A stretch of 64,000 nucleotides of DNA from Branchiostoma floridae. Its lineage: Eukaryota > Chordata > Leptocardii > Amphioxiformes > Branchiostomatidae. This document shows, piece by piece, positions 22,477 through 34,913 of the stretch. The number at the start of each line of letters is the position of its first letter. The stretch's first letter is position 1. The stretch covers positions 20,210,983-20,274,982 of the forward strand of contig NC_049992.1 in NCBI RefSeq assembly GCF_000003815.2, in the 5' to 3' direction. Under the pieces are notes generated by a model. The model ran no database searches. It was given only the letters and a program-made list of their open reading frames with translations, and was not told the origin of the DNA. The position numbers and the translations under genes are program-made.

Positions 22477-23154
22477 TACCTTCTGGGTATTTGATCTTAT
22501 GACTATTAAGGTGGTAATATTCAACACAACATTCTTATAAAAAATCATCGGCTAATATGACGCAATGAATGTATCAAACACGTCCCAATTTTAATTGAAC
22601 AAGTGCTTCTGAAAAAAAAGCTGCCATTTTCGCCTTCTAAAAGGATTTTTGTGGTGGTCAGTTGAGGAGTACATCATGATGGGATGCGATGTATGTAAGA
22701 TGTAAAATTGTTAATAAAGATGAAATCATATATATCATTGAATGGCACAAGGCCTGGCTTTGTAGTGGAAATCCTTTTTCTTGTGTAAATATAAGTAAAT
22801 TTTGTGTCAAATATGACAATTTTGATAACTTGCCAGTTCAAGATTGAGAAAACGTAGAAACAGACTTGTTTCAATTTAAGTAACATTATCTTCTCTTTTA
22901 ACATACGTCACTTTAACGTCGTGGATGTTTGAAAATAAAAATAAAGAAATCACAATCCTGTGTTTCTATGTTCTGGTCACAAGACGAAAGAGTTGTGTAT
23001 ATAAGATGAAGCGAGAAACCTTCTGAAAAAAATGGCCGCATATTTTAGAAAAAAAAGCTGTATGTTAAACAAAATCACATGAAAAGTCTTGAATTGGTCT
23101 CTTTCTGTCAAAAGACATTGTATGGTATTTGTTAAGCAAAGAAAAAAGAACTTT

Positions 23155-23245
23155 GACATCACTGGGAGTCGAACCCACGCATGCCGAATCTGACTGCGTT
23201 TGGAACGCCCAATCTTATCATTAGACCACTCGGTCATCGTGCAAC
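23155..23245 (-). tRNA. tRNA-like sequence, probably a pseudogene
   Basis: The minus strand reads an A-box-like TGACCGAGTGGTCTAATG and a B box GGGTTCGACTCCCA. Between them a small stem GCG/CGC closes a 7-nt loop TTCCAAA, which would give anticodon CCA (Trp), but the spacing leaves a long variable-arm-like insert as in Ser/Leu tRNAs. The acceptor strands pair poorly, as do the D-stem strands. I take it as a decayed tRNA or a tRNA-derived repeat head. Confidence 0.45.
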
Positions 23246-23428
23246 AGTTACGCACTCAAGGCTTAGAAGGCTGCTAAGAAGTGTTGCGTTAAATTGACCT
23301 ACCAAACAATACATAGAACGAACCGCTTCTATCAAGATTCCTCACAGGAACTTGCGGCCCCTGGATCTAAAGAGACTGAGCTACGGAACCTGGGATAACA
23401 GTTTTGCGATTTTCATATTACATATATA

Positions 23429-24278
23429 CAGTGAAAGCCGCTTAATTGCACACCCAATTTGCCAGCGAATTTCGTGCAAATATCCGGCGTGTGCGATAAT
23501 GCGGAGTTAGTCATTTGGACCGCATCACCACGGGCGGAGGGGCCGAGAGGTGGTATGGGAGGTAGTACAACTCACAGTTTATTTACGTGTTACAGTAGTG
23601 CTGTACCTGTTGTGCTCCGGACGTCATATACATGTCTTCACGAAACATCGTACTGCAATGCACTTGAAATCGAAACTAAAAGTAAGTTACTGTATACATT
23701 ATGTAGCTTCCTGATCACGAAACTAAAGCACTGCTCCACCGAAGGCGAGTGTTTTGTCCGTCTGTAGGCCCGAGTCGCTGTGTTGTCTCCGACTGGCTGC
23801 CAAGAACATAAAAACCACTGCATAAGTATTTCCCCACGACCCTAATAACGTAATTAGACAATGGGCAGATAGAGAACATTTGTTATTGAGTATGTCATAG
23901 CAAGTTGTCTGCCAAATCGTAATGCCGGCTTTGACGACCTTTAGCGGGCGGGCGTCTCTTTATGGTGCCGACCCCAGAATATCGCTTTCTTTTGATCCCA
24001 ATAACAATTTCATATATGTTGTCATTATAGCGACTTCACAAAGGCCGTTATCGGCTTATTTGTACCGTGTCTGACGATTTTTAGCACGCATTTTCAGTCA
24101 ATTTGTCGACGATGTTTGACAAATTTTCGTGCAATTATCCGGCGTTGGTGATTTTTGTCGTGCAGATAAGCGAAGTCACTAACAACGGAGTGAATGGGAG
24201 ACGGTTTGGGATTTGGGGATTCCGTGCAATTACTCGAAGTGTGCGTTTATCCGAGGTGCAATTAACTGGCTTCCACTG
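23429..24278. mobile_element. pogo/Tigger-like non-autonomous DNA element
   Basis: 850 bp, flanked by TA (23427-23428, 24279-24280). The inverted ends are CAGTGAAAGCCGCTTAATTG and CAGTGGAAGCCAGTTAATTG. Subterminal blocks of the type GTGCAATTATCCGGCG recur in both arms. TA target plus a CAGTG start is the pogo/Tigger pattern of the Tc1-mariner superfamily. The plus-strand frames inside show no transposase motif. Confidence 0.75.
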
Positions 24279-24689
24279 TAGAATAATTTCGCCAACGTCA
24301 TGGCAACGTCGCGGGCACGGGAATACATTCGTGCGGACCGGACATTATAAACACCGCTGTAAAATGTTTGTAGATTTTAAAGCTCGTCTTTTTTTTGGTA
24401 AATTACATATAATTGTAAATACTGTATACTTTTGTATGTGTGTTAAAAATAAAAGCAAAAAAGACACGAGCAGAAGAGAAGCCAATATGTTATATATACA
24501 ATGCATAGTTCAACCACAAGCGATTGTTTTTTAACATAATTTATGCATGTATTATTTTATCGGTGATATATTTAATTAAAGAGCTTTTAAACACTTTTCG
24601 TTTAATTATTTCTGTTTTAATACATATATTTTGTATTAAAACGGCGAAAATGGAAAAAAAACATAACTCTATAAATATTCTAAGACTTG

Positions 24690-25370
24690 CACTCCGTCTA
24701 AAATCCGGTAGATGGCGTAATTTTTGTAAATTTTTTCGTCGACAGGAAGTACTACAATTCGAGGACGTTAGACACTTAAGCTTTACGATATGGTGTAGCA
24801 GAAGACATTTCTTCCTTGATCATTTATTTAATTCATAGTGGCCAGGGTATACGTTCCAAAACGCTGACAATTCTAATGCTCTAGTATGAATGAGAAGGTG
24901 TAATAACACATACAGGGTATATAGCTTATCCATTGACACGTCAAAATAGCATGCACCCGTCGCCATCTTGACTTCGGTCCACAGGCATATTCGACACTGT
25001 TTGTTTGTTTGTTTGTTTGTTTGTTTGAACCTTTATTTATTAATGATAAGCTTAAATAGGCAAATCTTTTCATTGAGGTCATGAGGAAGGTAACAGGCAA
25101 TTGACATAGGTTATCTCGCAATGACTTTTCTAAAAGAAAAAAATGCAATACTAAAATTGTCCAAACTCGACGGTTATATAGGCCTAGGGTTGCATTTGCT
25201 AACATGATTATATACATTCGAAATGATTGTTGTAATATTGAAGATATACAGAATTTTGTTTTCAAACGCCCCTCCTTATTCTTGATGATAGTAACGTTGG
25301 CTTCCGCTGTTTGTACTATCTTAGCAAAAAAAGGAACAACAAAACAGTGGTTTTAATATTGTGTTGCCAG
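24690..25370. repeat. Diverged duplicate A (partner at 28620-29160)
   Basis: Shares, in order, AAATCCGGTAGATGG / AAATCCGGTAGGTGG, a TTGACACGTCAA block, GCTAACATGATT and an AGCAAAAAA..AACAACA...GGTTTTAATATTGTG block with 28620-29160. The partner continues into the first promoter cassette; this copy does not. A TTTG microsatellite lies at about 24999-25027. Confidence 0.55.
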
Positions 25371-25835
25371 TTGTAACGAGGAGGGTGAAGGGTTCATGAA
25401 CAGTATGGATGCTTTTCTTATTCAAGTATGGTCTCTAGATGAATGTGTTAAAAAATTCATTGATGAAAACTTGACCAGTCTTTGGCAACTAGTGATGGAG
25501 CGCCGTTAGTTCAAGCGCATAAAAAAGCGGGCATCTTAGGGCGGCCCCCGTTATAGAGGTACAGCTGGAAAAAACAGCTAATGAGTGTGTAAAACGAGGC
25601 CCGTCTATCCGCTGTAGGTTTTGTAGCATATCAGTTCCATATATCAACAGGGCAAAGGGTATCAAAAAACCTTGTGTAACACCGTTAGAAACATTAGCGC
25701 GTAGAAATAAAAGATACGAAAGAAAACAAAAACTTTTTCATTGAGAACCACGCATTTCTATGTCGCATAATGCCAAATGGATCACGCTTGAGCAGCCAAA
25801 TCTGCGACTTTTTCCTGAAATTTCTCAAAATTTAA

Positions 25836-26808
25836 CCCTCAAACACCCGAGTGGGGTCCATTTTGACCCCACGCGTACATTTTGAAGTACCATTTGAACA
25901 TTTTTGATCTGAAGACAAAATCCTTCCGTGACTTTTTCACTCAATATGTCTTATACCTTCTCCTACGTTTTCGCAAAGATTGGTACAATAATGTGGAAAT
26001 TATAAAGAACGTTTGTGTTCAGTCCCTCTGGGGTCCAAACGGACCCCAGCAAAAATGTGCAGTTTTCAAAACAAACTTTGGAGGCTAAGTCCTTAACCAC
26101 CTACAGTATGACTACTAAACTTTCAGACAATACTAGGAATGTAAACTTAAATCATCACAAAAATTTCTGTGTCATCAACATGTAATGTGACGACATTATG
26201 ACGTCATTTGCTTAATCAGGGCGGCCATCTTGGATTTTGACCAATGACGTCATGAAATTAGCATAAATTATAAATTTTAAGTCATGAAAATTACATTGAA
26301 TTTCATAGAATTTTATTGTTGTCAGAAAACAGGTGTAGTTTACCAAGAAAACCTTGTCTAAATTGAAACTGTCAAATTTTGGCAAAAATATGCCTGTTAG
26401 AATATGGTTGCCATGGCAACCCCCAAAAATGATAAACTTACTTTATCGACCAAAGACTTTTGCAAACAATATTTTGTGATAAATTACCAAGTTTTGTAGC
26501 TTTAGCTCTAGCCGTTCATGAGTTATGCGACATAAATGTTGCTGAGGGCCTCAAAATTCCCCTATCTGGTCGAAACAGGTTTAGTGCAAAACGTGGTCCT
26601 TCTGAACCTTTGCATAAATTATGATAACGAGTTGGAATTAGCAACACTTTAACATCTCAAAATCTTTCTCTTACATTGACGAAGCAATGTATATACAATG
26701 ATCGCCGATAAGAAATGGTACTGTGATTTTATGAACAAAACATTTTGGGGTCCGTTTGGACCCCACTCGGTCATTTTAGTCGCAAAAAAAGGTCGGGTGC
26801 TTGACGGT
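25836..26808. mobile_element. piggyBac-like non-autonomous element (copy 2)
   Basis: TTAA at 25832-25835 and 26809-26812. The inverted ends are CCCTCAAACACCCGA and CCGTCAAGCACCCGA. Subterminal palindromes TGGGGTCCATTTTGACCCCA and TGGGGTCCGTTTGGACCCCA lie at the two ends, with a third of the kind at about 26029. The interior matches copy 1 in reverse and copy 3 in the same orientation, including CCATCTTGGATTTTGACC next to TGACGTCAT, and GTTGCCATGGCAAC at 26407. No ORF. Confidence 0.8.
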
Positions 26809-26812
26809 TAAA

Positions 26813-28096
26813 AAGATTCTAATTTTTCGTGTAGCTGCGGAAATCGGTTGCTGTAAGGAAAATTACTATTTATGGCCCTATGAATGTATTTTTCATGTTT
26901 TCTTGATTTCATTTTGCTTGCTAATATTTTTGTTTCAGTCATGCAAATTCAATAAACAAAACGGGTAAACACACTCACCAGAGGGCTTCTTTGTAGTGAC
27001 TCACAGTCCTTATCGCTTTATCATCAGCTACAGCGATATATAGTTCTCCGTAGACAGAGTTCGTTTGTATTGTCGGTTGACCGTAATAAATTATTCAAAA
27101 CACAGCACGAACCATGTCGCAGGAAATTAACACCAAGCTTTCATGCATTAATATGTCATCGTTCAGTGGTACTTTGGAAGTATAGTGATGGGGTGCTTGT
27201 CTGTCCAAAGATGTACTTGATAACGATATGATTGCTATTGTTTACAGCAAAAAGCAAATCGGTGTTCTTTGCATGCCTTTTTTTTAACATAAAATTTCTG
27301 GAGCACGTTTGTCAACAACATCAGACAAATGCGTCAGGTTCCTGAATAGACATAAGACCACCACGTTGAGTGCGGCGATGTCTCTTTGCTGCAATTTGGT
27401 TTCTGATATTGACTTAAACATCTGGATTTATTTTATAGTCGTTTTCAGATAATATATATTAAGTAACGTGATGGGTTTTCAACATTTTATTGGTATTACG
27501 TAATGGCGGGCGTATCAAGACTTTTCATTCTTTTCCAAAATCTGTCTGCTCGTAGAGAAAAACAAAATTTGTAAACCGTCACAAAACTCTTTAATACATA
27601 AAAGAAAAATGCAGCCATACCCGAGACTCATCGAGGTTTGCTTCGTATATCTATATCTCTTTCTTTCCCAAGACACGCTGGGTATTTTTTCATTGTACAG
27701 TACGAAAACAAAGTTTTACATTGATTTTACAAAACCGGAGAAATATGTTGAGAGTGAAAATCGCGTCCAAAATGTTTGTAGAAGAAAAAAAATACCCAAT
27801 TCAGACGAGAGGGTCTTGTGCCAACTTTTATGTCTTATAATGCCCAAACGATGACGTCATAGTGACGGTATATTACGTCATAAAACAATAAACTTTCTTA
27901 GGATCCTTCTAAGAAGTGGACCTTAAAGCCTTTCCCCCGGTCCCAGATTAACCAAAAACGGTCTGAATAGTGTTAATTTACACCTGGCAGACAATAAAGT
28001 GATGTGATATGCGGCTAAAATGCGTATAGCTCTGTTCGGAATAGAAAATTTCCGTCTCAAGTTATCCATGTAAAATGATAGTCCTCTCGACTATAG
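26813..28096. other. No gene recognised
   Basis: AT-rich spacer between the piggyBac-like element and the lectin exon. I see no supported feature. Confidence 0.4.
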
Positions 28097-28277
28097 GTTT
28101 CAATCTTGCCCTGGGGAGGACAGAGTTTCAAACAAGCACTTATGAGGAAGGAGCTGCCAGCCGTGCTGTAGACGGGAACACAGATACAAACTTCCCTGCT
28201 AGTTCCTGTTCACACACTGCTTTAGAAGATAACCCAACATGGTGGGTGGATCTCGGCCAACCTTATATGATCGTTAG
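28097..28277 (+). CDS. Orphan F-type lectin (F5/8 C-like) exon
   Basis: After CGACTATAG the frame encodes NLALGRTEFQTSTYEEGAAS, RAVDGNTDTNF, SCSHT and NPTWWVDLGQPYMIV, ending AG|GTACGT (phase 1 in, phase 2 out). This is the N-terminal half of a fucolectin/tachylectin-4-like F-type lectin domain: NLA.G, S.A.DG, C.HT and WW.VDLG are the family hallmarks. F-type lectins bind fucose. I find no exon for the second half before 34 kb and no upstream exon after 26.8 kb, so it is a fragment or belongs to a gene with distant exons. Confidence 0.7.
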
Positions 28278-28619
28278 GTACGTATTCACAAATATACAAT
28301 ATGTTGAACTTTATATATCAGAAATTGCAGTAAATGAGAGAAAAAAATCAACTCCACACAAACGGACACAACCCTAAAGCAAACATACGTTTCCAAAGTA
28401 TTATGTGGTTGATTGCACGGGGAGGGGGGCTTGATCGCAAGCGTCTGGAGCGAACTGCCATTCGGCGACACTAAGGTTACCTCAAAACGACTGTCATTGC
28501 CCTAGGTGCAGCCAAGGAACTGTAGGTGTTAAACCACTCACGTCACTAGGGTCTGGCTCTCTCTACCAAAGTAACTGTATCTCCAACACGTCACAAGTGT
28601 TCAAACGCTTATGTACTTT

Positions 28620-29160
28620 GCCTAAAATCCGGTAGGTGGTGCGTTTACGTTCAGTTCGCCCTCTAGCTTTAATCTACCGCCTCTGGGCGATGGCGTCAGG
28701 CACCTTAGCTGTGATGTAAAATAAAGCATTCTTTTGTTTCATTAATTACTTAACCAAAGTGGCCAGATTAGACATACAATGCACTAGAATAATAGAGATA
28801 CAAAGGTGAACAAAGATCAAGGCAACACATGGTCGCTCATCCCTTGACACGTCAATCTACCAATATGGAGTCGCCATGTTGACCTAGGTCCCAAAGCAGT
28901 TTGTCATCAACAGAACATTGACAGAAGTTGTCTTGTCAGGACGTGAGCAAGAAAAGTGAAGGAAACAAAAAGACTAAAATCGTCCGAAATTGACAGTTAT
29001 GTTGACTAACTTTGCTAACATGATTGTATTTGAAATGTTGGTGTTTTTATTGAAGCTATTCTTGATTTTCTTGTGAAAACAATACTGACGTTTACGGTAA
29101 TCAAATCTGCTGTTTTCACTACGGTAGCAAAAAGCAACAACGGTGGTTTGAATATTGTGG
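28620..29160. repeat. Diverged duplicate B (partner at 24690-25370)
   Basis: Colinear with the earlier copy (see that entry) and directly joined to the CCAAT region of the first promoter cassette. Confidence 0.55.
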
Positions 29161-29192
29161 AACCGCCAATGAATCACGTGTTTCATGTTTGA

Positions 29193-29402
29193 CCAATCAC
29201 AGCGCAGGTCCAAAAGCACGTGGACAAAATAATGTGAGTGACTGTTGGTAGGGAGTACATCAATTTCAACCAATCACATGTCGTTGATAAGAATGACGTT
29301 TACACCTATTCAAGTAGACCATAGATCACCCAGTTCGTCCGTACATTTGGGGAAAGGACAGCTCGCTGCCACAACCGACTTCGTCGACAGCAAAACGCAC
29401 TT
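29193..29402 (+). promoter_or_regulatory. Promoter/first-exon cassette A
   Basis: CCAAT boxes at 29193 and 29270, TGACGTTTACACC at 29294 (24 bp after the second CCAAT), then a short GC-richer exon-like segment containing ACCGACTTCGTCGACAGCAA, ending at a donor, CACTT|GTAAGT (29402/29403). Homologous to cassettes B and C over the whole length and about 120 bp beyond, where CTGCAG|ATGAAA and TTTTAGGG provide possible acceptors. The exon is probably non-coding. Confidence 0.6.
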
Positions 29403-30122
29403 GTAAGTTCTATTTAGTTCATAAGCACTTTTTTTATTCATTAGACTTTGTCTGTACGTTGAAATATTTTCTGCAGATGAAAAATATCAAAATTGTCAAA
29501 TTTGTTGAATGTGTGTATTTCTTTTAGGGAAGTGATCAAAAGTGCATATTATGAAAAAATTGCATCTAAAACCCCAAACTTTCTTAGAATGCCAGTGTTC
29601 CTCAAGAAGATTATTAGATTTTATACTGCTACCGAGTCCACCATGTAACTTCATAAAACTATCAAAACTTCTTGTAACTGTTCGAAAGTAATCTCCAAGC
29701 AGATCCTACGGTGCCATAAGATAGTATCATAGCTGGCCACGGAGTGTAGCTGGCTAAGGGAGTCAAACGGGCACCACACGGGAAGTTTGATACTATACAT
29801 TACGCACCGTGGATCGTGTTGTTGATTAGTTCGAAATACATTTTCAACACCACAGCCCTGCCCTCTTTTACATATTACGACATTAGAGAACTCAGGTGGA
29901 CGAAGCTGGTGCGGTTAGACATGGATGTCGCTGGGGTGATTCTTGCGCTTTGTGGATGAAATAGAATTTTTTACTTATTCCCTAATCTTGTAAGGAATCC
30001 ACAATTTGAATGCCAACGCTGGCTTAGTTGAGTAAAAAAGCTACACATTTTCAATCATTATCTTGGTAGACAATGTTCAGGCTGTGGTGGATACATTCAT
30101 AAATCACACCTGTCATGTTTGA

Positions 30123-30343
30123 CCAATCACAACGCAGGTCCGCGTTGTACCACGTGGACTAGAACAAATGATATGTGCGACTGTTGGTAGAAATTACATG
30201 TATCTTGACCAATTACTACCGTTGATAAAATGACGTTTAAACCTACCCATTTTAATTATAGGCTGATCATCCAGTTTGTATGTACAGTCGGAGAGAAGAC
30301 AGAGTGCTGGCATAACCGACTTCATCGACAACAAACCATAGCT
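30123..30343 (+). promoter_or_regulatory. Promoter/first-exon cassette B
   Basis: CCAAT at 30123 and 30209, TGACGTTTA at 30231 (22 bp on), a conserved AATTATAGGCTGATCA block, then GTACAGTCGGAGAGAAGACA and ACCGACTTCATCGACAACAA, ending AGCT|GTAAGT (30343/30344). Same arrangement as A and C. No ORF of note. Confidence 0.65.
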
Positions 30344-30999
30344 GTAAGTACCTATCTTGTTTATAAACATTTGCTATTACACTAGTCAAAGTCAAAGTCA
30401 AACTATTTTTACACGATACTGTATTTTTCTTGCAGGTGAAACATTTCGAAATAGATAATTAAGCTGTTTAGCTGTTCCTTTTTTTCTGGAGGGAAGCATG
30501 AAGAGTTTATAGTTTATACTTTTTCTATATTTATAAATAGAGTTCATTTTTTAAATTAAATTAAGCTCAGTTTGTCGCAGGTGTGAAAATATTGCGTCAT
30601 TTTTGCCACCATAGTATTGCCTTTTTTTTTTGCATTCGAGACCCCAGGGGGGCTAAGCCGGTGTGGGTCGGTAAGTAAATAATGGCATGGCGCCTGCCTA
30701 GAACATAAGTTATACGTTGACGCGTCAGGGTTTCAGGTTCTTGTGGTACACACTAATAGAACAACATTGGTGTAGCGTAATGGTACTAAGGCAAATCGAT
30801 GAGAACTTTTTTCAGATTATTACGTGTTTTTTTGTCCTAAGATGTCCACCACAGGAGAACACTCTGGCGTTGTTTTTTTTTTTTACATGTTTTCTTGTCT
30901 ACGTCACGATCGATGCTTTCCTGCCTAGGCTTATACCTATTTACTCAGAGGAGCTCATTTTAAAACTTAAGCATAGTTATTATATATACATATAACAGG

Positions 31000-33290
31000 A
31001 AGATTTTAAATTAAGACAAATCACACCACTATGTTTTGCGCTTAATATAACAGACCTATAATTAGAAACGTCGAGTTTTTGACTAGTTGAATTATGGTTT
31101 TAACATTACCTTGGCTTTTCTACCTTGTTGTTGGTCAATTTCAAAAGTACAAATGTGAAAAGTGTTGATCTATGTGCCCTTTTGGATATTGTGGACTATT
31201 GGATTTTCTGCAATGCCCTTTTGATGAAAACTGTACCAATTCGTATCAATGCTAAGGCTACCACGTGACATCTTTTAAGGGTGTATATATATGTACACAT
31301 GTGTGAAACAATTTGTGACGTTATTACTAGATTAAAAATAACGCTCATGACACAAAAGAATGATTTGACAACAGAATTTATCTTAAACACGAAATACATG
31401 ACTTCGCGAATGAAATTTGTTTGAAATCCAGCATACACCAAGTCGACTTGAATGGTCCCTGCTCATGGAGAAATCACTGTGCTAGTTGTACGCTCTTACG
31501 TTTGCGATCTCTGCGCTCGGTGTGTGTCTATTTTCGGCTCTCGCTGCCCTGGTTGCGCTCTTTTGTCGTACTTGGTCAGCGTTTATGAATCGCCATCATT
31601 GGCGCTCACACCACGACTGTTTTAAACCATTTTTGTAGTTATTGCGACTATCGCGATACCCTTGCACTCACAATGCGACCTTGGTAGTGCCCTCGCCCTC
31701 GACGGGTGCTCCGGTTAATTTTAGATAGAGAAGCGCGGTAATAACCCCGTCTCAGTGCAAAGGGGTATAGAAGTTTTTAAGGGTATTACACCTGTTATGC
31801 CGCAGCTTGGAGAATAAAGGGTTAGAATGTTTACGATGTGTTGTTGGCCGCCTCACGGCCTGTGTGTCATCAAAATATGCCTTTTTTTTATCAACTTTCC
31901 GGACAAAATTGCATTTTCAAGGTAGTTTGTGTGATTATGTTAGATTTTGCTGTGAAGTTTAATTATGCGTGTTAATTACCGCTAACTTCAGCGCACCTTA
32001 CACGGTGTGAAAGGGCGGGAAGGGTCGTGGGAACACCAGACATCTTCTGAACAACAATAGATTAGATGGTATCGCAGAAACCATTAATATTAAACCTGTC
32101 AAAGTTGACATCCTTTAATTATTTAATCGTACATGTGAGCCCCTTACGTCAGTATAACTTGCATCGTGGGAACGGGCAAAACAGATCGTGAGAAAAAAAC
32201 AACAACTACACACTGCACACAATGATACGGGTAGGCATTAACCACATACATATAACGGAAAAGTTGAAATTTCATGGTCGTTCATGATTATTGTTGAGAT
32301 GTTATAAGAGTTGCCGGAGCAGGTCTGGAAAATTGTCAAAGGGCTATTATAGATGAATTTTAGACAGTAACACTGATTTTAACGAGGTCGGTACATGTTT
32401 TGCCATAAAAGAAAATTTCATAAAAGAACTTCATATTTTGTGTAGCCGTAAGTTATATTTGTGTATAATTACAAAAGTGAATTTTGACATTAGGGCTTCC
32501 TCTACAGTTTTTGCCATTTTGATTTTTGATAACCTAAATGACTTTTAAAGTTAACATACAAACGTCCTCTTTATTTTTTTCATTAATTACGACCTACAAA
32601 ATTCTGGTTGATGTCATTGTCAATACTCCATTTGACAATATAAAAAGTACAATTTTTATCGTTACTTTACGTTTCCTTCCCCATTATATAACTTTGAGGT
32701 CACTGGTCAGGAATTAGTGATTATTCGGCTGATAAAAGCGCAAATTTTCTTGACCAGTCTGCATTATATGTTTCATAATTTTTTTTCGCAGTGTACATTA
32801 CACCACGAATATACATTTTCTGATGTACAGAATAAGAGTTATCTATTGTTGTTTTGTAACACATACTAGCAAACTATTTACCATCCCACGAAACTGTCTG
32901 TCAGATTTTCAATTAAACGTCAGTACTAGAAAAATGCAGAATTGATAGATATTTCTAATGGACATGTCACTACATTATTCCACCATACAAAACTTCGCTC
33001 CATGGAGCAAATCAACGCTGATAGCGTATTTCCAGTGTCAGATTATATTTGCCGAACAATAGATTTACGACAAAAAATCGGGAGCATTGTGACGCATTCA
33101 TGTCCGCTGCCAAAGTCACTTTCGATCGTAAGAGTACGACAAGACAACTTTGATATCATACGGCAACACGTGAACACGCATGAATTGGCATCGCCCTGTT
33201 TTCGAATTTTGACTATCAATTAAAGGGAAATGACTGAAAACATTCAGTTATGAAAAGGTTTAACTACGTTTAAACCTTATCTGTGTTCCA
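31000..33290. other. Spacer with one repeat copy
   Basis: 31450-31760 is GC-richer with repeated GCGCTC and TCGCGA-like words but no ORF. At about 31988-32120 is one degenerate copy of the 157-bp repeat seen at 37 and 39-40 kb (GCGCACCTTACACGGTG ... AACAATAGATTAGATGGTAT). Otherwise nothing recognised. Confidence 0.45.
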
Positions 33291-33390
33291 AAGGTGACAA
33301 GTCGCGACCCCTCCTACAACTGCCCGAGAGCTGACCCAAGAATCCTATTCAAAATCGTTTACCAAACTCTACGTCGAGACCACCAGAGCC

Positions 33391-34913
33391 ATGGAAGCGT
33401 GTGTGATTTTCAACGCTGTTCTGACCCGCCTACTTTTCGCCGCGTTCGGTGTCCTGTGTATCTGGAGGGTGTACAACATACGTGGGACCGCTACAACATG
33501 GCTGCTGATGCTGGCCGAAGCTGGGCTTTTCGTTGAAACACTATTCACACTGATCGCCAGGAAAGGGAAGGAGTGGAAATGGTGAGTATCGAAGTTATAT
33601 TATATCACCAGAAGTGTTAAATGTTTTCATTACACTGAAACAAAAACAAAACGTATTAACAATAAACTCTTACCCCTACAATGTCCACCGTTGCTCAGAT
33701 CATTATGATCTTCCTCTTGCTTTAAACCTGTGTCTGAATTCCGTAATTTTAACATTGTTTGAAAAATGTACGCGATAAAACAAAAAAACATTATCCCTTA
33801 AACATATAATCACTGTATCTTTCAAGTGCCAAACGTATTTGTTAAACTGATTTTTTAATTTACTTTCATCATTACCTTCACCAGGTTTTCTCCCTGTGTG
33901 CTGTTTTACCTGTGCTGCACCATACCCTCCATCTGGTTCCTGGAGATGGACGAACTGAAACGACGCCTAGCGGACGGGTCAGAAAAGGAGGAGGCATGCA
34001 GAAACATGACTGGCAACGTCACAGAGGAGGAAATGGAGGGCAGTGTAAATCTGCAGTCATTTGGGATTGATGTAAGACATTTATATGCAAAACATGATTT
34101 TCCTTTTTACTTTCAAATTTTCAATTAAGTGACTATACAGGAATGAAATTACAATTAAGTTCAATATAATACAACTAGTAATGAATAACTCCGTAAAATT
34201 TCGTTTCACAGGCTGAGATTACAATCGAGAACTGGGTCGGTGCCTTGGAACAGATAATGGTCATGCTCCTCGTCATCGGGAGGTGGCTGCTTCCAAGAGG
34301 AGACCTGACACGGGACGAGTTGTCACAACTCCTACTGGCCTACATCGCCATGGCTGCCGACATCGTGGAGCTGTTCCAAGTCTTCGAAGAAGAGAGGGTT
34401 GGAAACAAAAGCCGAGTCGTCTACGCCGCACTCGCGCTCTACACATGGAGCCTGCTACAGTTCACTATTGTCCTCACCGCAGCCAGAGCCAGGAAATCTC
34501 GTCCGGGTGCCATACGCACTGCCGAGGGTACCTTGCCAAAGAGTACCCTAGGACCTGACGGCCAAAAACAGCCATCAGAAGAAGACAAGGGTGACAAAAC
34601 GCGCAGACACCGTGGCACCATGCAAGAAGTAGAAGCGAGGAATCTGTCCCTCTGCGGCTGCTGCCACCCTGACGTCTTCGCAATGGTCACCACCATCGTC
34701 ATGCAAGACGGGCCGTTCCTGGGGTTCCGGCTGTATCTGATCTTCTACGAGCGCGTTCTTACTCAGGGCGTCCTCTTCTTCGTCGGGAAGAACACGCTGC
34801 TCATCGTGCTGCAGATCTACCGCATCGTCATCATCTGTACCGGAAAAGAGGAAACAAACGACCCCGCAATGGAGCGGGAGTTAGATGAAGTTGCCACAAA
34901 TGACGGAATTTAA
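33391..34913 (+). CDS. TMEM26: Transmembrane protein 26-like (TMEM26 family)
   Basis: Three coding exons: 33391-33581, 33885-34071 and 34212-34913, with clean GT-AG introns, giving 359 aa, close to the vertebrate length (about 368). Hydrophobic segments lie near residues 5-25, 34-54, 68-86, 138-153, 166-181, 196-216, 279-304 and 312-336. Family blocks include LLVIGRWLLPRG, LTRDELSQLLL, LYTWSLLQF, VMQDGPFL and LLIVLQIYRIV. An acidic loop near residues 106-112 has two N-glycosylation sites (NMT, NVT), and a basic/acidic loop spans about 218-268. TMEM26 is a multipass membrane protein of poorly known function. The reading frame is intact, the only clearly intact multi-exon gene here. A possible 5'UTR acceptor (GTTCCAAAG) lies at 33291. 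Confidence 0.88.

Noticed and set aside
27609..27854. 81-codon plus-strand ORF with a hydrophobic start
   Set aside because: Looks like a weak signal peptide, but the remainder is biased AT-rich translation with no supporting signals.
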